Shown here: in pieces, positions 10,820 through 22,900 of the stretch | How the letters are laid out: each line of letters starts with the position of its first letter | Position numbering within the stretch: position 1 is the first letter of the stretch | Assembly (NCBI GenBank): GCA_030323885.1 | Contig: CM059200.1 | Coordinates: 186,001-250,000 of the forward strand | Origin: Branchipolynoe longqiensis | Taxonomy: Eukaryota > Annelida > Polychaeta > Phyllodocida > Polynoidae | Length of the DNA: 64,000 bases | Reading direction: 5' to 3' | Notes under the pieces: model-generated | Seen by the model: only the letters and a program-made list of their open reading frames with translations | Told to the model about the DNA's origin: nothing | Database searches by the model: none | Made by a program: the position numbers and the translations under genes

Positions 10820-11344
10820 GATACTGATAGACATACTTCTTAATTCTTAGTCCTTAATGTAAATTATATTCATATGTAGATAATCTTGGAGGAATAACGT
10901 AATTCTAAAAAAAATGCTAACATTGAACGGAATAAATCCTAAAGCAGATTTAATCTTAAAAGATGTCTTTATTAGATTGTCAAAGGTATGAATATATATT
11001 ATTGTATGTACATTCAATACAATTATGCAGGGATGTTATTATACAATATATTGCTCTACAGTAGATTACTTTGGCAACCACAAGTCAATTACACAAAACT
11101 GCATTGATTCGGCGAAAGGCAGGCCGGAGCGAAGGTAAACAGGAATGTAATCAAGAACGCCGGAGAAAAGCCCAAAGGCACAGTTAACAAGAACAACAAT
11201 TAAAAGAAAATAAAGGGGGGTAGTGATGGGGTAAAAAGGGCGAGAAACACGGCATCCAATCAGGAGACGGCAAGATCGGTTGTTGGTTGGAGCTTTACGT
11301 CCTGGCAACATTTAGGGAAATCTAGGTGCCCTGAGGAGGGTCAG
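10820..11344. other. Unassigned intergenic sequence
   Basis: No gene, SINE or MITE recognised. Confidence 0.4.
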
Positions 11345-11811
11345 TTGGGCCGTAATCGATTAACACGACCCGGGCGACTCGGGTCACCCGAGTCGTCAGA
11401 ATTTCAAATAGAACACTGCGAGTGGAGTCGACAAATACACGTACCGTGTGCAAAACAACCCGACCCCAGTAACCCACCTCTTGGCTGGGGTTTGCAAGGA
11501 GCGATGATGTCACATTTGCGCTGGTACCATCCTGCAGGATAACAGCCACCGGTATCAGTCATACATATTTTTTGTTGGTAATCATAGATTAATGAAATGG
11601 AAATATCACTAATCTATGCCATCATAAAAATAGTTAAATCATATTTTGCTGTAATTATATCGGCTACTAAAAAAAACTAATAAAACGGCCACCATTTTTG
11701 TCACCCGAGCGTGGAGAAGCTTATTCGATTATTCGACCCGAGTCTGCAGGATGTGTGCATACGCCAAAAAGTGGCTCGGGTGACCAGAGTCGATTAATCG
11801 ATTACGCCCAA
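11345..11811. mobile_element. MITE with ttgggccgtaatcgattaa ends
   Basis: Left end ttgggccgtaatcgattaa, right end the near complement ttaatcgattacgcccaa; both are followed inward by a cgggtcacccgag-type block. An interior stretch (gaacactgcgagtggagt) is shared with the 36.0-36.9 kb elements, so the families are related. Confidence 0.75.
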
Positions 11812-11981
11812 GGTGCACTTACTTGGCATTCCATGACAACTTGATAAATAGCAACCATGATTATTTTAAAATTGTCTTTACAAAGCTGCTTATGGAACTA
11901 ACTGCTGGCAAACTTAGCACAGATAAGTGATACGTGCCAGTCATTGAGTTTCTAATTGTCAAGTACAAAAAAGACTTGTGA

Positions 11982-14900
11982 TCAGAAGAGGTTTGTCTGC
12001 AGCATCATCTTGATGAACTCCTCCTTGTCCACATAGCCGTCACCGTTCAGGTCCGCCTCCTCCAGCATGTCCTGCAGCTCCTGTTTCGAGAACTTGACCC
12101 CTGAGTCACGACACGCCTGTTTAAGATCGTCCAGCGAGATTTTCCCATTTTTCTCTGAATATGGAGAAAGAAAAAAAATTAGAAATAAATCTGTATCCAA
12201 TTTTTTTTATTTCTTTTTTTAACTAATTTCTCTGAACTTAATACAATCCACCAATATCTAATTTGCATAAGTAGAAACAAATCTAGATGCGTGTCTAGGT
12301 TTCTACTATATCAGATTGAAGCTTTAAAGGGACCAGATATAGGTCGCTGGCGACGGGAACCGTAATCCGACAAATGCTCTCCAAGCACAACCTTGTTTGG
12401 TTTTTATGTTTAAAGAACCAAATATGTGTGGGGAGAGTAGGGGACCCACTTCACCACCAGAAGTGGGTCAGTTCAGAGGCTGGTACTAGCTGGCAGCTGT
12501 TGTTTTAAAAATGGCTGGGTGAGTGGAGAGAAGGGAGAGTAAAACTGGGGTATTTTCAATCTTCTTTAGAGTAGTTCAATCAGGAAATATATTTGTGTAA
12601 TGTAAAATATATGTTAGTACAATTACATTGCATAATTCAATGAGAAACAGATATAGATGAAAAAGTTTTTTTGTTGATGAATGTAAAAAAGGTTCTGTGT
12701 ATGGGGCTTGAACCCACACCACCAAACAACTTCAGATTACAAGTCCAACACTCTAACCACTAGGCCACACATAGTTAGTAGTCTCACTTCAGGCTATTTG
12801 TGTATAGGACATCACATATACAAGGTATGTATGTAACATCTAAGGTCATATCAGCACGGGTACCGACTTGTGACAGTGCGCACGCATGGCAACTCTATAG
12901 TGCTGCCCCACTGGAATACCAGTCCGCCAGCAGCATGACCTGATATCCCACTCAGTCACATTATCATGACACTGAGCCAACCAGTCCTTGTCCTATACTA
13001 ATAATGCCGAGCGCCAGACTAGGAAGCAACAAGTATCAATTTTAACGTCATTGGTTTGACTCGACCAGGATTCGAGTTAGAGCGTCCGTCTCCCATGTTG
13101 GTAGATCGTGAGGTCGTGAGTTTGAATCCTGGTCGAGTCAAACCAATGACTTTAAAATTGATACTTGTTGCTTCCTAGTCTGGCGCTTGGCATTATTAGG
13201 ATAGGACAAGGACTGGTTGGCTCAGTGTCAGGATAATGTGACTGAGTGGGATATCAGGTCATGGTGCTGGTGGCCTGGTATTCCAGTGAGGCAACACAAT
13301 AAAGTTGCCATGAGTGCGCACTGTCACAAGTCGGTACCCGTCCTGATATGACCTTAGATGTTGCTAGCACTTAAAACAACTACAAAAACACACACACACA
13401 CACGCACGCACGCACACACGTTTTATATGTGACGTCCTATACACAAATAGCCTGCACTGAGAGTAGGAATCATGTGTGATCTCTGTGGCCTAGTGGTTAG
13501 AGTGTTGGACTTATAATCTGAAGTTGGTTGGTGGTGTGGGTTCAAGCCCCACTGACTCTAGAAGATTTTTTACATTCAACAACAACAAAAAGTTGTTCAT
13601 CTATATCTGTTACTGATTGAATTATGCAATGTAATGTAATTGTACTAACATATATTTTACATTAGGCAAATATATTTCCTCATTGCACTACTCTAAAGAA
13701 GATTGAAAATACCTCAGTATTACCCTCCCTTCTCTCCACTCACCCAGCACAACAATCTAGGTCACTCTCCTGTGCACCACCAAGTGGAAAAGTTCAGTAC
13801 TAAGCATGCACCACCCCTGTGGCACACATCTGAACTATTCTAAGTTTGTTTGTTTTCCCGGCGACGAATAGATAGTCCCTTTAAATACATACATTTTCAT
13901 TTAGATTTAATAACCTACACTACCAGAGTCAAACATGGAGAATCCCTGCATGATTTCTTCGTAGACGTCCCTCGCATCGCCTTGCCGCTCAATTATCACA
14001 CCGAGGAACTCGTTGAAATCAATTACACTGAAACAAAATTATCACCTTATATTGACTACATAAATAGTGTACACCTATACTTTATTTAGTTATCATAATG
14101 TCCAAGTATGTAGTGCAGATCTGCCTACCCATACGAATTTTGCATACTTTGTACAGTTTTAAGCCAAAGTATGGCAATATGCAAGTTTAATATTATGTAT
14201 GCCAAAAGGATATTTGGAAAATACACAATTTCGTCGGGTAGGATCAATTCTTTTTCACTAGAATACCCAAATAGGAAATTTTAAGTAGGCAAAATATGCC
14301 TACCCTTACAATTTTGGGGTGGAAAGTACCCAATTCTTTTTCACTGGAGTAGGGCCTACCCAAGTAGGTATTTGGGGTAGGCAGATGAGGTGGGGATACA
14401 AGATTTTATTACACATGCGGACATTTATTTTAGGCCTTCTTTCCGCTCGACCGAATGACACTAGTACTGGATGAAGTCAGTGGAATATAGTTCCATAGCA
14501 AATAGCCAATAACTCGGATTTCAAATGGCCCTTTGGCTTTGGCTCATTTGTAATCACTCCACCCATCCACTCGGCCCGGCCGTTTATCACAATTCCTCAC
14601 ATTTTCCAATTGGAAGTTAATTGTGATATTGGAGTTTCTGCTCTGCCTAGGGAATAAAGAGCTAGTGTCACAGTTGCTTCACACCTTGGGGTCTTCCCGT
14701 AGTTTATTCCACCAAGATCAGAATAGAAACACTACAGCTGGCCAGCATTGAAAACAAGCCTGAATACCCAGGCTTATATGCTATGGACAGTATAAATACA
14801 GCCTCAATCAAAAATATTTTAAAAAGAAGTGACCTATCACGACCCAGTCAGGTTGTTGGATCTGGCGAACTATGCCTACACTGTAACAGTATAGTAGTGT

Positions 14901-17900
14901 CCTTACCCACCTCCCCGCACACTCGCGTCCAGTATGAGTTGTCGTGCCTGGTCACGGCTAACCTTGAACCCGAGAACCTTCATCGCCTTTCGCACCTCAT
15001 TCGTACCAATGTAGCTGCAATTGTATGGAATTTATTTACATAGAATATCTCAGCATGGAAATAACAGGCTCCGATATTGGGATCTTCAGGAATATTAGCG
15101 AATGTTATTAATATTAGGGAATATGATGAATATTAGGGAATGTGATAAGTTATGCCGGGTGTACAGGTATATATGAGTAATGATGAACACACATGTGACC
15201 GAGTGCGTATGCGCTGAAAACGGCGCTGGCAGCAAAGCAAAGGTGTGGACATTGAGTTTGCCGATACGCGTAGGGCAAAACTTCCATTTTATTCCAAATT
15301 AATAGAAATACATAACAAGTTGGCATAAACATGTATGCACACATGCAAGATAATGATCTGATGGATATATCTAAGACAAAAGTAGCAATAATTAAACATT
15401 TTGAGCTAAGAAACATACAATTCCACACAAAACAATCTGTCACTTTAAGGCTGACATCCGCATCACTATTATTAAATCTTGTTCTAAATATTAAAATGCC
15501 AAATGTGTCAACAGACACTTGTATCAGAGAAAAATATAATCAATATCTGATTAACCCTACTAATTTTCTAGTTCTACATATGTCATTAGCCATAGGATAT
15601 AAATAAAAACATGAATAAAATAAGTAAAACTAGCTATGGCTCTAACACTAGTATGAGTGCCCAGATTTCTCTAAATCTAAATGCCCATGGCATAAGATGT
15701 GCTAATTATATTGATGTAAATGCAATGTTGGATAAAAGATTAATATCTTGATTTATTATATATATTTTTTTTTGTTGGTATTCTATGTACCAAATGAGAT
15801 GAGCTGAAACTAGCACATTTCATAGCTGCACCCAGTGTATTAGCATGTGCCATGTGCTTCTCGTGGGCTTGTTTTTCTTACATGCATCCCACAATGCACC
15901 GCGCCGCTGGTATGGTGATGTAGTATATTACCATGCACTGCCACAAAGCACTTAGACTGAACACCCTACAAATAACTGACCTAATCACACATCCTAGTAT
16001 GTCTACACTACTGACCAATCACCACTTCCCGCCTAAACCACTAATAATACAATACTAAAAACACATTAAATACCAACTAATATATGTATTGAGAACTATT
16101 TCTGCAACTTAGATCTCGAAGCACCAACTATCTCAATCATGTTAAACCACTATGTCCTTATGTAAAATTGTCTAGGTCCCTAATGAACTTGTTTGTTGTT
16201 TTACGTCGTAACATCTAAGGTGATGGGTACCAACTTGTGGCAGTGTGCACTCATTGTGATTTTATAGTGCTGCCCCACTGGGAGACCAGGCCACCAGCAC
16301 CATGACCTGATATCCCACTCAGTCACATTATCCTGACACTGAGCCAACCAGTCCTTGTGTTATCCTAATAATGCCGAGCACCTAGATAGGAAGCACAATT
16401 ATCAAGTCATTGGTTTGACTCGACCAGGGCTCAAATTGATAGGAAGCGACAATTATCAAGTCATTGGTTTGACTCGACCAGGGCACGAACCCATGGGTTC
16501 GGATCCCACGATGTGCCAATACATGAGACGGCCATCCCGTCTTAGAATGCGGCCATCCCGTCTTAGAATGTATACAACTTAAAATACCAAGCACATGCAT
16601 TATGTCATGAAAAGACGGATTTCTGGATTGCTCTGGGTTTGATATGAATCCAAGTATGGTCTGGATGTCCATTCAGTTTTGGTGGGTTTTTTTAAGAACA
16701 TAATCTAGATACCACAGGAACGTAAGGCAGAGTACGAGATGACATAATCTTTCAGTGTTTTCCTGGACGATGATTGACATCCCATGATCCATTGCTGGCT
16801 ATTATATGCACAGTCTGCGAGAGGCTGATTTGTACACACCCTTTCCCCATGTCGAAGACATCGAAGACGAGCTTGAGGTCTCTGATCTCCTGTGCAGTCA
16901 GCTGCTGGAGGGCCGTCACCGACACCTTGAAGCCGTGAAGCTCCTTCTCGTCCACTTTGTGGGTCATCAGCACTTTCAGCAGCTGCGTACATAACGTTTT
17001 ACCAGCATAAAGTTGTGACTCTAAATTTGTCTTAATAGCCCAACGTATACAGAAACAGTTATATTTCATTAGGCTCTTGCTAGAAACCTTCGCACTGAAC
17101 AGTGTGGTTAATTAATTTTAACTAAAACTTGGAATGCAATTGCACTGGGTGAGAATGATATTTACGGCATAGGGGGAATGCAAATGTTCTATTACTGACC
17201 GGTGTACGTGACCAGGCGCATGTATGTGTAGCAGGGGCGCAGACAACACAGACTAATAGGCGAGTACAGTTATTTTTTATTTGGCTTATATCGTCGTCGG
17301 CAAGACAACCGTAACTATAATGCAACCGTAACTATACTTGGCTGGGCAACCCGCCCTACCAATCGTAATATGTATTATAATCGAACGTTAATCAACATAA
17401 AATAATTGAGAAATAACAATAGTAATAATAAAACATATATAAAGTTAGGACAGGAGCACTACCAGGTGTTGACCGGTCGAGGCGAGCGAGGGAATGGGGC
17501 CCTGGTGTTGCAGTTTCCGTGGCACACCAGTTTGCCAGGGACACATCGCTTCTGTGCATGTGTCAAAATCGAACAGCATCGTCACTAACCTTATAAATTT
17601 AATATAATGTTTTTGGTAAAGATGTTTTCTATATGTGTACCAAGCGATTTGTTTCTAGGTGGTGTGGTTTTAGAGATATTTCACTTTTGCTGTATTTTCT
17701 GTATGCAGATTGCTCACGACCATTGACAATGCCTTGAGTTTGATGGTACGCGCAGTGCAAAACATTAGTTTTATTCAAAATTAATAGAAATCAAGAACCC
17801 TAACCTTATAAATTTAATATAATCTTTTTGATAAAGATGTTTTTTGTATGTGTACCAAGCAGTTTGTTTCTAGGTGGTGTAATTTGAGAGATATTTGACT

Positions 17901-19385
17901 TTTTCTGTATGAAGATCACTCACGGTGATTCACAATGCATTTGAATGGATGTGTCCCTGGCAAACTGGTGTGCCGCGGAAACTGCAACACCGGTCAGGCG
18001 AGGAAAGGTGGAGCGGGGGGCGCCACCTGACGGACTCGAACCCAAATGGACAATAGTTACATCGCCATCTTCCAACACCAGACGGGGCCTCTGCGGCCCC
18101 CTACACCAGCATATCCCAGATATATACGCGTGTATATATATGTAAGGGCTGGTGGTGCCTGAGTGGGATGTAAATATACATAGTGGTGCTGGCAGGTCTG
18201 GGTGTCAGGGCACTCAGGGCCTACCCCCTCCGCCTCCCTCTGCTAGGGGCAAGGTTGGTGGGGGCCATGGGGCCATACAGCTTGGTGGTGGTGGATAATT
18301 TGTAATATCTTAACTTATTAGTGTAACTGGTATGCTACCTGAGTCCATATTCATGGTCTGCTTTTCTTGTTTTGTTCAGGTTTTTAAACATTTTATTCAG
18401 ATTGTTATTTATCTATGATTCCGTAGTCATTATATGCACTATTAATATATTGTTGTTGTCATGGGGGGGGGGGGTGATGAAAATGGGAAATATTCCGCAT
18501 AGAGCGGGACTCGAACCTACATTTCTTTGCATTCTGGGCTAGTGTGCTAACCATTACACCACCTAGGCTCCCTGATATCCCCACACTACCCATACCTATA
18601 CCTGTCTATGCGGCTCTCCACATCAATCAATCAATAGGATACAGCTATAATAGGCCTTGGACCTGTTAGCCGCTCTTAATTAATAGAAATCGAGACAGTT
18701 CTTCAGATATGGTGGATTGTAACAACTGTCAGTGGCTCCGAGATACACATAATGCTTGACCAGTATGCATCAAACAGTTCACCGACTCTGCTGCTACGAC
18801 ACTCTCCGGCAAGTCATTCCACAGGTCAACCACCCTAAAGCTGAAAAAGTTGTGTCGCAGGTCCAGTCTGAGAGGGCAGTGCAAACTACTACACTATTAA
18901 TACAAATCATTTCCTCGTGTCAGTTGTGGATGGTGGAAAAGATTGTTCTTGATTAAACTTGAGGTTATTGGATGCATGTAATTATTCAATAATGACTAAT
19001 CTAATGTATTGTGGTTGAGCCTGAGGTAATACATTGTCATTGACATTGTTATTACTGTTATGTAATATGAATACGTATGTATACATACACAGACCGGGGC
19101 TAACAACGGCTTAATTAAACTGAAATCGGTGTATGCTGTACATTGAAGTGCTAGTGGCAGTGTAGCTTTGGTTTGGCAATGTAACGTCTTTAAAAAAAAT
19201 AATGATAACACCTCAGCCTCAGCCTGAACCTGATGGCTCAACCTGATTTACAATATTACCCGTTCTCCTGGTTTAGGGGCCGGTGGAACATAGTCAGGAG
19301 CCATAGGGTCCTTCTTCGGTGGTGGTTCCTCGTCCTTCTTCTTTTTCTTGCCATCTTTCCCCTTCTTTTTCTTTAATTTCCCCAT
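11982..19385 (-). CDS. Centrin-like EF-hand protein, five exons
   Basis: Coding exons on the minus strand: 19385-19260, 16982-16840, 15014-14907, 14027-13924, 12154-11982; all junctions are GT/AG and keep phase, giving 217 residues. The N-terminus (about residues 1-42) is Lys-rich then Pro-rich, unlike classical centrins. EF-hands follow: a degenerate first hand around FDVFDMGKGYIGTNE, a weak second around VIDFNEF, a third DSEKNGKISLDD, and a canonical fourth DLNGDGYVDKEE with Asp/Asn/Asp/Glu ligands. The end, KMMLQTNLF, parallels the Lys-Thr-Ser-Leu-Tyr type end of centrins. Probably a calcium-binding protein of centrioles, cilia or fibres; which paralogue is unclear. Start chosen at 19385 because aacATGG is a strong context; the frame stays open to another ATG at 19556. 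SDHB is divergently arranged upstream. Intron 4 is almost filled by a foldback element. Confidence 0.82.
12837..13075 (-). mobile_element. SINE-A, left half of a palindrome
   Basis: Minus-oriented body: aacatctaaggtcatatcag (reverse of the family 3' end) through gacttgtgacagtgcgcac to tcattggtttgactcgacca. Confidence 0.9.
13080..13368 (+). mobile_element. SINE-A, right half of a palindrome
   Basis: Plus-oriented copy: tRNA-like head (agagcgtccgtctcccatg, gtgagtttgaatcctggtc) then the body to gaccttagatgttgctag. It pairs with the preceding copy over about 235 bp. Confidence 0.9.
14100..14700. other. Unassigned sequence, intron 3
   Basis: Contains short direct echoes of gcctaccc/ggtaggca type near 14120-14385. 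No exon or known repeat recognised. Confidence 0.4.
14727..14825 (+). repeat. LINE-associated 3' module, copy
   Basis: acactacagctggccagcat through tatgctatggacagtataaa. Nearly identical to 41470-41570, downstream of a LINE tail, and similar to 41757-41850. Probably a LINE 3' end or a SINE that shares it. It lies in intron 3 of the centrin-like gene. Confidence 0.7.
15015..16205. other. Unassigned sequence, intron 2
   Basis: AT-rich, with short repeated gaatattag motifs at 15090-15140. No exon recognised. Confidence 0.4.
16207..16510 (-). mobile_element. SINE-A with internal duplication
   Basis: Minus-oriented body from gtaacatctaaggtgatggg to the head. A segment of about 60 bp containing tcattggtttgactcgacca is present twice in tandem (about 16405-16435 and 16460-16485). 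Confidence 0.85.
17227..18105. mobile_element. Possible solo LTR or TIR element splitting R1
   Basis: Begins tgtagcaggggcgcag and ends ctgcggccccctaca, an inverted TG...CA pair. About 389 bp remain once the nested MITE is subtracted, a plausible solo LTR length. No clear target-site duplication was found, so the class is uncertain. Confidence 0.45.
17504..17993. mobile_element. Foldback MITE, copy 2
   Basis: Same inverted ends as copy 1 (ggtgttgcagtttccgtgg) and the same internally duplicated structure. 490 bp. Confidence 0.85.
18690..18895 (-). pseudogene. LINE reverse-transcriptase C-terminal tail
   Basis: On the minus strand, about 18890-18760 encodes RHNFFSFRVVDLWNDLPESV then VAAESVN, the typical C-terminal motif of CR1/L2/jockey-like LINE RTs. 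The rest of the ORF is gone. Intron 1 of the centrin-like gene. Confidence 0.8.
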
Positions 19386-19952
19386 GTTTGTTCTTCTCGG
19401 TGTAACTCGTCTGGACAACGTTTCGTTTATATCGCCATATTGTTTGTGTTCGTTGCCGACGGGAACAAACCAGCGGACTTCAGTTTCAAGAGTCTCACGA
19501 GTCACAGGTACCAGTTGCACGTGCTTGTTCATATATGAATCATCAGATGGCAGCACGGTCGCATTGGTGAATTATTTGTATCACTACACATACATGTACT
19601 ATACGCAATGTCTCAATCTGGTAGCTAAAATGAGACTAATGTTTATAGCCATTCCATAAATGGGAAGGTTAAATGATTAATTATATATGATCTCCTTAAA
19701 AAAGAAAATTCTGGATAACTTATATACATGCATACAACCATTTGTGTAACGAAGTAGATGAATTTAGTATTGTGATACCCCAAGTTGACATTGAATATAC
19801 ATGAACTGCCCGCGCAACTGGATCGAATCACATCTGTTTAATAGGTGTTAACGGAGACCCGTGTTCGAATAGTGCAGTGTATGCGTTCAATTTTACTGGT
19901 TACATAGCCACAAACTCGGAGTCACCCAGCAGCAAAAGAAGGCTGGGGAACC
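19386..19952. promoter_or_regulatory. Intergenic space of a divergent gene pair
   Basis: 567 bp lie between the start codons of the centrin-like gene (minus) and SDHB (plus). Must contain both 5'UTRs and presumably a bidirectional promoter. No TATA box is convincingly placed; the start sites are unknown. An ATG at 19556 could extend the centrin-like protein into this space. Confidence 0.4.
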
Positions 19953-22900
19953 ATGGCTAGTGTTATGGGCCTTGCGAAGCTGGCGACTAAGCAATCGTAT
20001 TTGCTACCATTTATTCAGGTAAGAAACACGGAATTGAAAGTGTCGCAGATGTCACAGTGTCTTTCCGCTCCATGTCATATTTACGTGTTATAGACTGCTC
20101 ACTGACAGTGACACTGTCAACAGTCAAGTGTCAGAAAACAGTAAGCACTTCACTCTTCAGTGTGAGTAACTTCAGTAAGCCTGCCACCTGACTTGTCCTT
20201 GGCCTTGCTTGTCCTGGTCAGGCCATCCCCTAATCTGAATCTGGATCGTGTATGTTTTCATCGATGTCTTTCGTTGTTGTTTATAACTGCAGGGAACCCT
20301 TATTAATATGTCATATGAATAAGCAATGCTTAGGACCGACCCGCCCACAGTCGAGTCGGAACTGCGAGCTGAAAACGGCGTCGAGAGCCAAATAAATTCC
20401 CATGGCATGGCCATTTTTTGTTGGTAAACATTTTTATTCATCTGAATACATATTTTGTCAGCGCCGGGGCACCGGTCTTCGAGCCGTTGGAGTGATCGCA
20501 TTTGATCTGTACATAGTGGAAGTGGAATGTGCTGCATTGTATGCCGCACAACCCATTCTGAACATAAAAAGAAAGTGGGGGAGCAGCCTATGCTGCATAG
20601 TGTACAGCATAGGTAGGGCCTACTCAACATCATAGACATAGTGCAAGGTATATGCATCAAGATAGAGTGTGTAGTAGTGTTCACTAGTGGTTAAATCATA
20701 TGCTGTGTTTGTATATAAGTTAGATTTTGTTTTAATAACGGTCATTGAGTTTGCATTCTATGCAGTTTGCCGCTACACACAGTTTTAGAGATATTACACT
20801 TTAGATAAAAGATTCATCCATACCTACAGGCTACAGGGGCCGTATGCACCAATCGGTGTTAGGGCCTTAACCGTGGCTTGGCTAGCTCCACATGTAATAA
20901 TGTAAGAAATCGGTATGCACCAATCGGTGCCAGCGCTAACCGCGGACTTTAGCCTCGGCTAAGCTAAGCCACTTTCTGAGTCGGGGTTACGGGCTATCCG
21001 GTGTGGTTAGTGTGCGTGTGTGGCTCTCAATCTATTCAATGCTGTCATATTTAACAGAATTACGTACGCCATAAATGAAATTTGATCAATTTAACCCTAA
21101 ATTCGAACCGATATCAACGCCGCCTACACATTGGCGGCGTTATTCATATTGTCGAATCGACGAATGTAAAGTAAACAAATCGCCACTGCCACAGTGACAT
21201 CGATATCCATACTGTCCAACGTCAAATAAACATGGCCGACGCCGTATCAGAGGGAATATATTAGGCCCACATACATACGCCATAAGTGAAATTTAATCAA
21301 ATTAACCCTAAATTTGAACCAATATTAACGCCGCCGCCGCATTGGCGGCGTTATTCATATCGTCGACTGGAGGGAATTCCCAAATCTATAAATAAACTCA
21401 TGGTTAGCTATCCGCCCCGGCTAGTACATTGGCGCATACCGATTCACACATTTCTCCAACACGCCGCTACCCTGAGGTAGCTAACCAGGGCCCGTATGCA
21501 GGAGTCAGTGTTAGCGGGGTTTGGTGTTACACCCTGTTACCGTTTAGCTATCAACGATGTCGGGAACTGTGTCAAGTCGTATGCAGGAGCACGTAACACT
21601 TTCATTATAGCTAAACGTGAAGTTATTGAAAGTGACGTCGATGTGGCGGCGGCGGCGATTTGTTTACTTTACGTTCGTCGATTCGAAAATATAAATATTA
21701 ATATCGCCGCCATTGCGGTCGTAGCGTTAATCTCGTTTCGATTTTATGGTTAATTAATAAAATTTCACTATTTGACTATGTAACTTTGTTAAATATGACA
21801 CGATTGAATAGATTTAATACCTTACACCACTGTAAACTAGCTAAATTTCTGGTTTACCTTAAACTAGTTTAAGCTTCTGGTGTTAGGCCTATCACTGACT
21901 CGTGCATACCATTTTTCACTGCTAAACGGGAATTCGCGCCAAACACCGTTTTGCCACACTAACACTGACACCTGCATACGGGCCCTGGGCTAGTGCCTTG
22001 ACTCCGGCTAAGCCTATCACCGATTGGTGCATACGGCCCCAGGTGAATCATATGCCATGGTCCTGGAAGTTACCAGGGACAGGGCAGGGGGTGCATTCAT
22101 TAGTTCACAGTTCTCCCACAGTGCCAGTGGCATATACTGATATATTACCAAATTTTACTGACCGCAGTTATCCAGTTATGGTTTTATAGAGGATTAATTA
22201 AAGTTGCATAGTCCGATGGTTCTGAATTTCTGTATTTTGAGATAAATATATTAGATCGACCACTGGTATCTACTTTACATTACTTTTGAGATATTTTAAG
22301 TGCAAACATGGAAAATTAGTTTTGCCAAGCTTGCCAAAGCTCTGTCACCATAGACTTATGCAGTAACAGGTTCAGTTAAATTGACTCCGTATTGCCTTCT
22401 ACGCAGAAACAAATGCTTAATAAGTGCATCAGTATCTAAGATAATTGGTTTGGTTTTGAAAATTTGATATTTCATCGGACTATGCTGCTTTAAGGTTTCA
22501 CACTCATTCAGCACTAGACCGCAGCCTCTCGTGCGGGAGATCGGAAATTCGATTCCCAGTACAGTCAACCCAATGACTTACAAAATTGATACTTGTTGCT
22601 ACCTAGCCTGGTGCTCGGCATTAATAGGATAGGACACGGACTGGTTAGCTCAGTGTCAAGATAATGTGACTGAGTGGGATATCAGGTCATGGTGCTGATG
22701 GCCTGATTTTCCAGTGGGGCAGTACCATAGAGTAGCCATGAGTGCGCAGTAACAAGTCAGTACCCATCCTGCTATGACCTTAGATGTTGCCAGGACGTAA
22801 AATTCCACCAACCAACCAGTCACTCAGCCAAGTGACCTAGTTTAGGCACCCTCTGACCAGAGACTAGTTCTATTTTTAATATTCAATTCAATACTTTATT

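Larger units (their letters stand above)
12323..13885. mobile_element. 1.56-kb foldback element in intron 4
   Basis: Begins tttaaagggac and ends with its complement gtccctttaaa. Outer arms (about 12323-12835 and 13420-13885) are inverted copies; each carries a tRNA-like box pair (gtggcctagtggttagag and gtgggttcaagcccc on the right arm). The inner part is two inverted SINE-A bodies. A CA/CG microsatellite lies at about 13380-13415. It ends 39 bp before the exon 4 edge. Confidence 0.85.
17161..18296 (-). repeat. Interspersed repeat R1, copy 4, interrupted
   Basis: Minus-oriented R1: 18131-18296 carries the gggctggtggtgcctgagtg side and 17161-17226 the ggcatagggggaatgcaaat side. The roughly 900 bp between them are not part of R1. 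Lies in intron 1 of the centrin-like gene. Confidence 0.75.

Noticed and set aside
12690..13555. tRNA genes within the foldback arms
   Set aside because: The box motifs are part of a repeat found in several copies with mismatched stems; SINE-type heads, not tRNA genes.
16705..16992. Alternative minus-strand frame over the centrin-like exon 2
   Set aside because: Out of frame with the spliced gene; it lacks EF-hand sequence.
18497..18577. tRNA gene, minus strand (ggtgtaatggttagcac and ggttcgagtccc)
   Set aside because: A and B boxes are present, but the acceptor stem does not pair and the anticodon arm is irregular; a tRNA-derived fragment or pseudogene at most.
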